Source: Linyphia triangularis (taxonomy: Eukaryota; Arthropoda; Arachnida; Araneae; Linyphiidae). Taken from it: 64,000 nucleotides of DNA. This document shows, piece by piece, positions 62,028 to 64,000 of the stretch. A program made the position numbers and the translations under genes. Position 1 is the stretch's first letter, and the number at the start of each line of letters is the position of its first letter. The stretch is taken from positions 54,051,242 through 54,115,241 of the forward strand of contig OZ021731.1 in NCBI GenBank assembly GCA_963978545.1, in the 5' to 3' direction. Under the pieces are notes generated by a model. The model did not search any database. It saw nothing but the letters and a program-made list of their open reading frames with translations, and was not told the origin of the DNA.

Positions 62028-62112
62028 ACAGTACCCAAAAAAAAAATCAGAACGATAGCTGTATCTTCGGTTCTAATTATCGTAGAATCTTACAGTTTGC
62101 ACCAAAATGTTT
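62028..62112 (+). repeat. Dispersed repeat R2, copy 1
   Basis: AGAACGATAGCTGTATCTTC and TCTAATTATCGTAGAATCTT match, in order, a segment at about 63,756-63,800 (CGAACGATGATTGTATCTTC, TCTAAATATCGTGGAATCTT). Both are preceded by A-rich tracts and a GTACAGTAC/GTACTGTAC word. Confidence 0.65.
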
Positions 62113-63690
62113 TGCTTACTATTTTCTATATATCTGATGCAATTTTTTTTTCTTAAGGGTCCGTTTACTAAGTAAAAGTAACGCTATCTTCTAAAATTTC
62201 AATACGAACCCCTATTTTTTATCATTTCATTCGATTTAGAATCCATCATTTACCTGATAAACGAAATTTCAATGCAATATGTTAAAAAACACGTCACTTA
62301 TGAGCGAAAATGTTTTGACCATTTTTTGACCGATCTTCAGGGAGAATTTCCATAAAACGAAAGGTATTTTTAAGGTTATATTTCACAGCGGGGGAAATCG
62401 AACGGTCAGTGCAGGTTTCACGACGTTTAAAAATACAAACAGTAGTCTAAAACTGCATAGAAACTACTTGGATTTATAGTGTCATGTTTAAGATTAATAC
62501 AAGAATAGCAAGTAAAAGCCAAAATAACATAATTTATTTACAACGTTAAAGATGTGCATTCTTCACACGAAATAAGTAAAATATCGAAAACTGTAATTGC
62601 AGAAGTATAAAGTATACTACTGATAATTAGAAAATTAATAAATATAAAATGTAGGCATTAGTAAACAGTATTCAGCAAAACGCGATTATTTTACAGAAAC
62701 ATGTCACTGTAAACACAAATGCAACTTGATCGTTGAAATTATTTATAAAATAAAAAAATCACATGATTCAGTAAAATTTTTAAAGGATAACTTATTGAAA
62801 TTGCTTAAAACATGTAATTTAAGAAAGTAATTTTAAAAAAATAAAAAAAAGAACACTGTTGAAAACCGCACAAAACATAAATCGACGATTCCAAACACGT
62901 TAGACAGATTAAAAAAATATATAAAAAATAAAACTGCTTTTGTATAAAATAATATTTCTTTTTGTAATTTCAAGAAATTCTGTTCCGATTCATCCCGCTG
63001 CTCCGATTCACCCCATTTTACGATGATTGAACGTTGTGCGATTTTCCACACCTCTAGTTTACCTTGAATTAATCTTTGATGGTTTTCAAAAGTCGTCTAC
63101 TATACGGTCCCTTAAAGTGAGCGTTTTTTACATTTTCGCTAAAAAATCGAATCGAAAAATCGAACTAAAAGGCAAAATGGAAAGAAAAAAATTGTGTGGG
63201 GGTTTTAGACCATGGTAAATCTAATAAAAGCAAAACATATATGTTTCTATTAAAAAAAAATTTAACATTGTTTTATTAATTAATTAACTATTAAAAACGA
63301 AATGGATGCAAAAGTTGATTGCTATTTATGTTTGGCAATTTACAAACTATGTTTTGAAAAAAATCATTGAAATATATTAAATAATTAAGTATTTATGGCC
63401 AAAAAACCAACTTTTTTATTTAACATTAATTTATCATTTCCTTTTTATCATTTAAATTACAAACCATTCATTAGAAAATTACGAATTTTTGTATTTCGAC
63501 ATTTTTTTGGATGCTGAATCCAAATATGGGATAATATTATGAGGTTGCTATTGAACTTTTTAAAGTTTGGTTCCGTTTTATTATGTAGATGACCCCTCAT
63601 GACAAAAAAAATTTACATGCAATTATTAAAAACCTTCCACGATTTACAACGGTACCTTTTGTTTGTTATTTCAACAATTAGAGCACATGA
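62113..63690. other. AT-rich non-coding stretch
   Basis: No gene seen. A terminal fragment of repeat family R1 lies at about 63,030-63,065 (minus). Confidence 0.5.
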
Positions 63691-63694
63691 TGTA

Positions 63695-63802
63695 GCCATC
63701 GTTCTGATTTTTGATTTTTTTTGGGGGGTACTGTACAAGTCCGCAAAAAAAATCCGAACGATGATTGTATCTTCGATTCTAAATATCGTGGAATCTTGTG
63801 GT
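63695..63802 (+). repeat. Dispersed repeat R2, copy 2, with hairpin; SINE target
   Basis: CATCGTTCTGATTTTT on the left pairs with AAAAATCCGAACGATG-like sequence on the right around a GTACTGTAC centre, forming a ~70-nt hairpin. A family A SINE has inserted at its right side, duplicating GGAATCTTGTGG. Confidence 0.65.
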
Positions 63803-63987
63803 TGGTTGGTTGGTTGTATTCAGATTGTCTGGCGCCGTCAGCAACACGAGGGCTATAATGCGCCGAAACTTTCGTCATTAGACAAGCCAACATACATTTA
63901 CAAACACCCATGCCAAACACGGGACTCGAACCCGCAACCTTGCGGTCTAGAAGCTAGCACGCTAACCACTATACCGTTTGGTCGGCA
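63803..63987 (-). mobile_element. tRNA-derived SINE, family A, copy 2
   Basis: Reverse-oriented copy of the SINE at 8,940-9,120, highly similar along its length: A-box region GGTATAGTGGTTAGCGTGC, B box GGTTCGAGTCC, and a tail of AACC repeats (five here, fewer in copy 1). A duplication GGAATCTTGTGG lies on both sides (63,790-63,801 and 63,988-63,999, at the window edge). Confidence 0.88.
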
Positions 63988-64000
63988 GGAATCTTGTGGT

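Overview
The window is AT-rich, intron-bearing eukaryotic nuclear DNA. There is no operon structure, no dense coding and no bacterial signal. The repeat content (Ty3/gypsy elements primed by tRNA-Leu, tRNA-derived SINEs, Helitrons, hAT and mariner relics) and a cysteine-rich TIL-domain gene with phase-1 exons fit an arthropod. A spider is my best guess, but that rests on remembered resemblance of the LINE tail, the gag and the TIL domains to spider sequences and was not checked.

Layout. 1-10,300 is mostly unique AT-rich DNA with a decayed LINE 3' end (3.6-4.2 kb) and a SINE with target duplications (8.94-9.12 kb). 10.7-12.3 kb is a non-autonomous Helitron filled by a ~148-bp minisatellite. 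13.5-14.7 kb holds two long imperfect palindromes. 14.7-30.7 kb is repeat-poor to simple-repeat DNA with one mariner-type transposase relic. 30.70-31.17 kb is a solo LTR. 33.4-39.4 kb is a complete, very young Ty3/gypsy element on the minus strand (gag, pol, two 467-bp LTRs differing at one site, ATAT target duplication). 40.6-41.8 kb is a second Helitron in reverse orientation. A TAA-flanked MITE follows.

The best host gene is on the minus strand at 42.4-46.8 kb: TATA box, signal-peptide exon and three TIL (trypsin-inhibitor-like) domain exons, all joined in phase 1. Upstream of it (47.6-51.5 kb) is a decayed tandem duplication carrying broken TIL exons. A second host candidate is an 80-residue secreted peptide at 58.8-59.1 kb (minus).

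51.9-56.4 kb is a transposon nest: a mariner-like deletion derivative, then a hAT element (8-bp target duplication) whose transposase exon is cut by another gypsy LTR with an unusually long tRNA-Leu primer-binding site. The remainder is diverged dispersed repeats, a second SINE family, minisatellites and a final SINE at the right edge.

I did not find a new multi-gene system. The most notable items are the loss of one specific disulfide pair in all three TIL domains, the gag-pol frameshift signal at the gag stop, the two Helitrons sharing a 3' end but carrying different satellite arrays, and the 28-nt primer-binding site.
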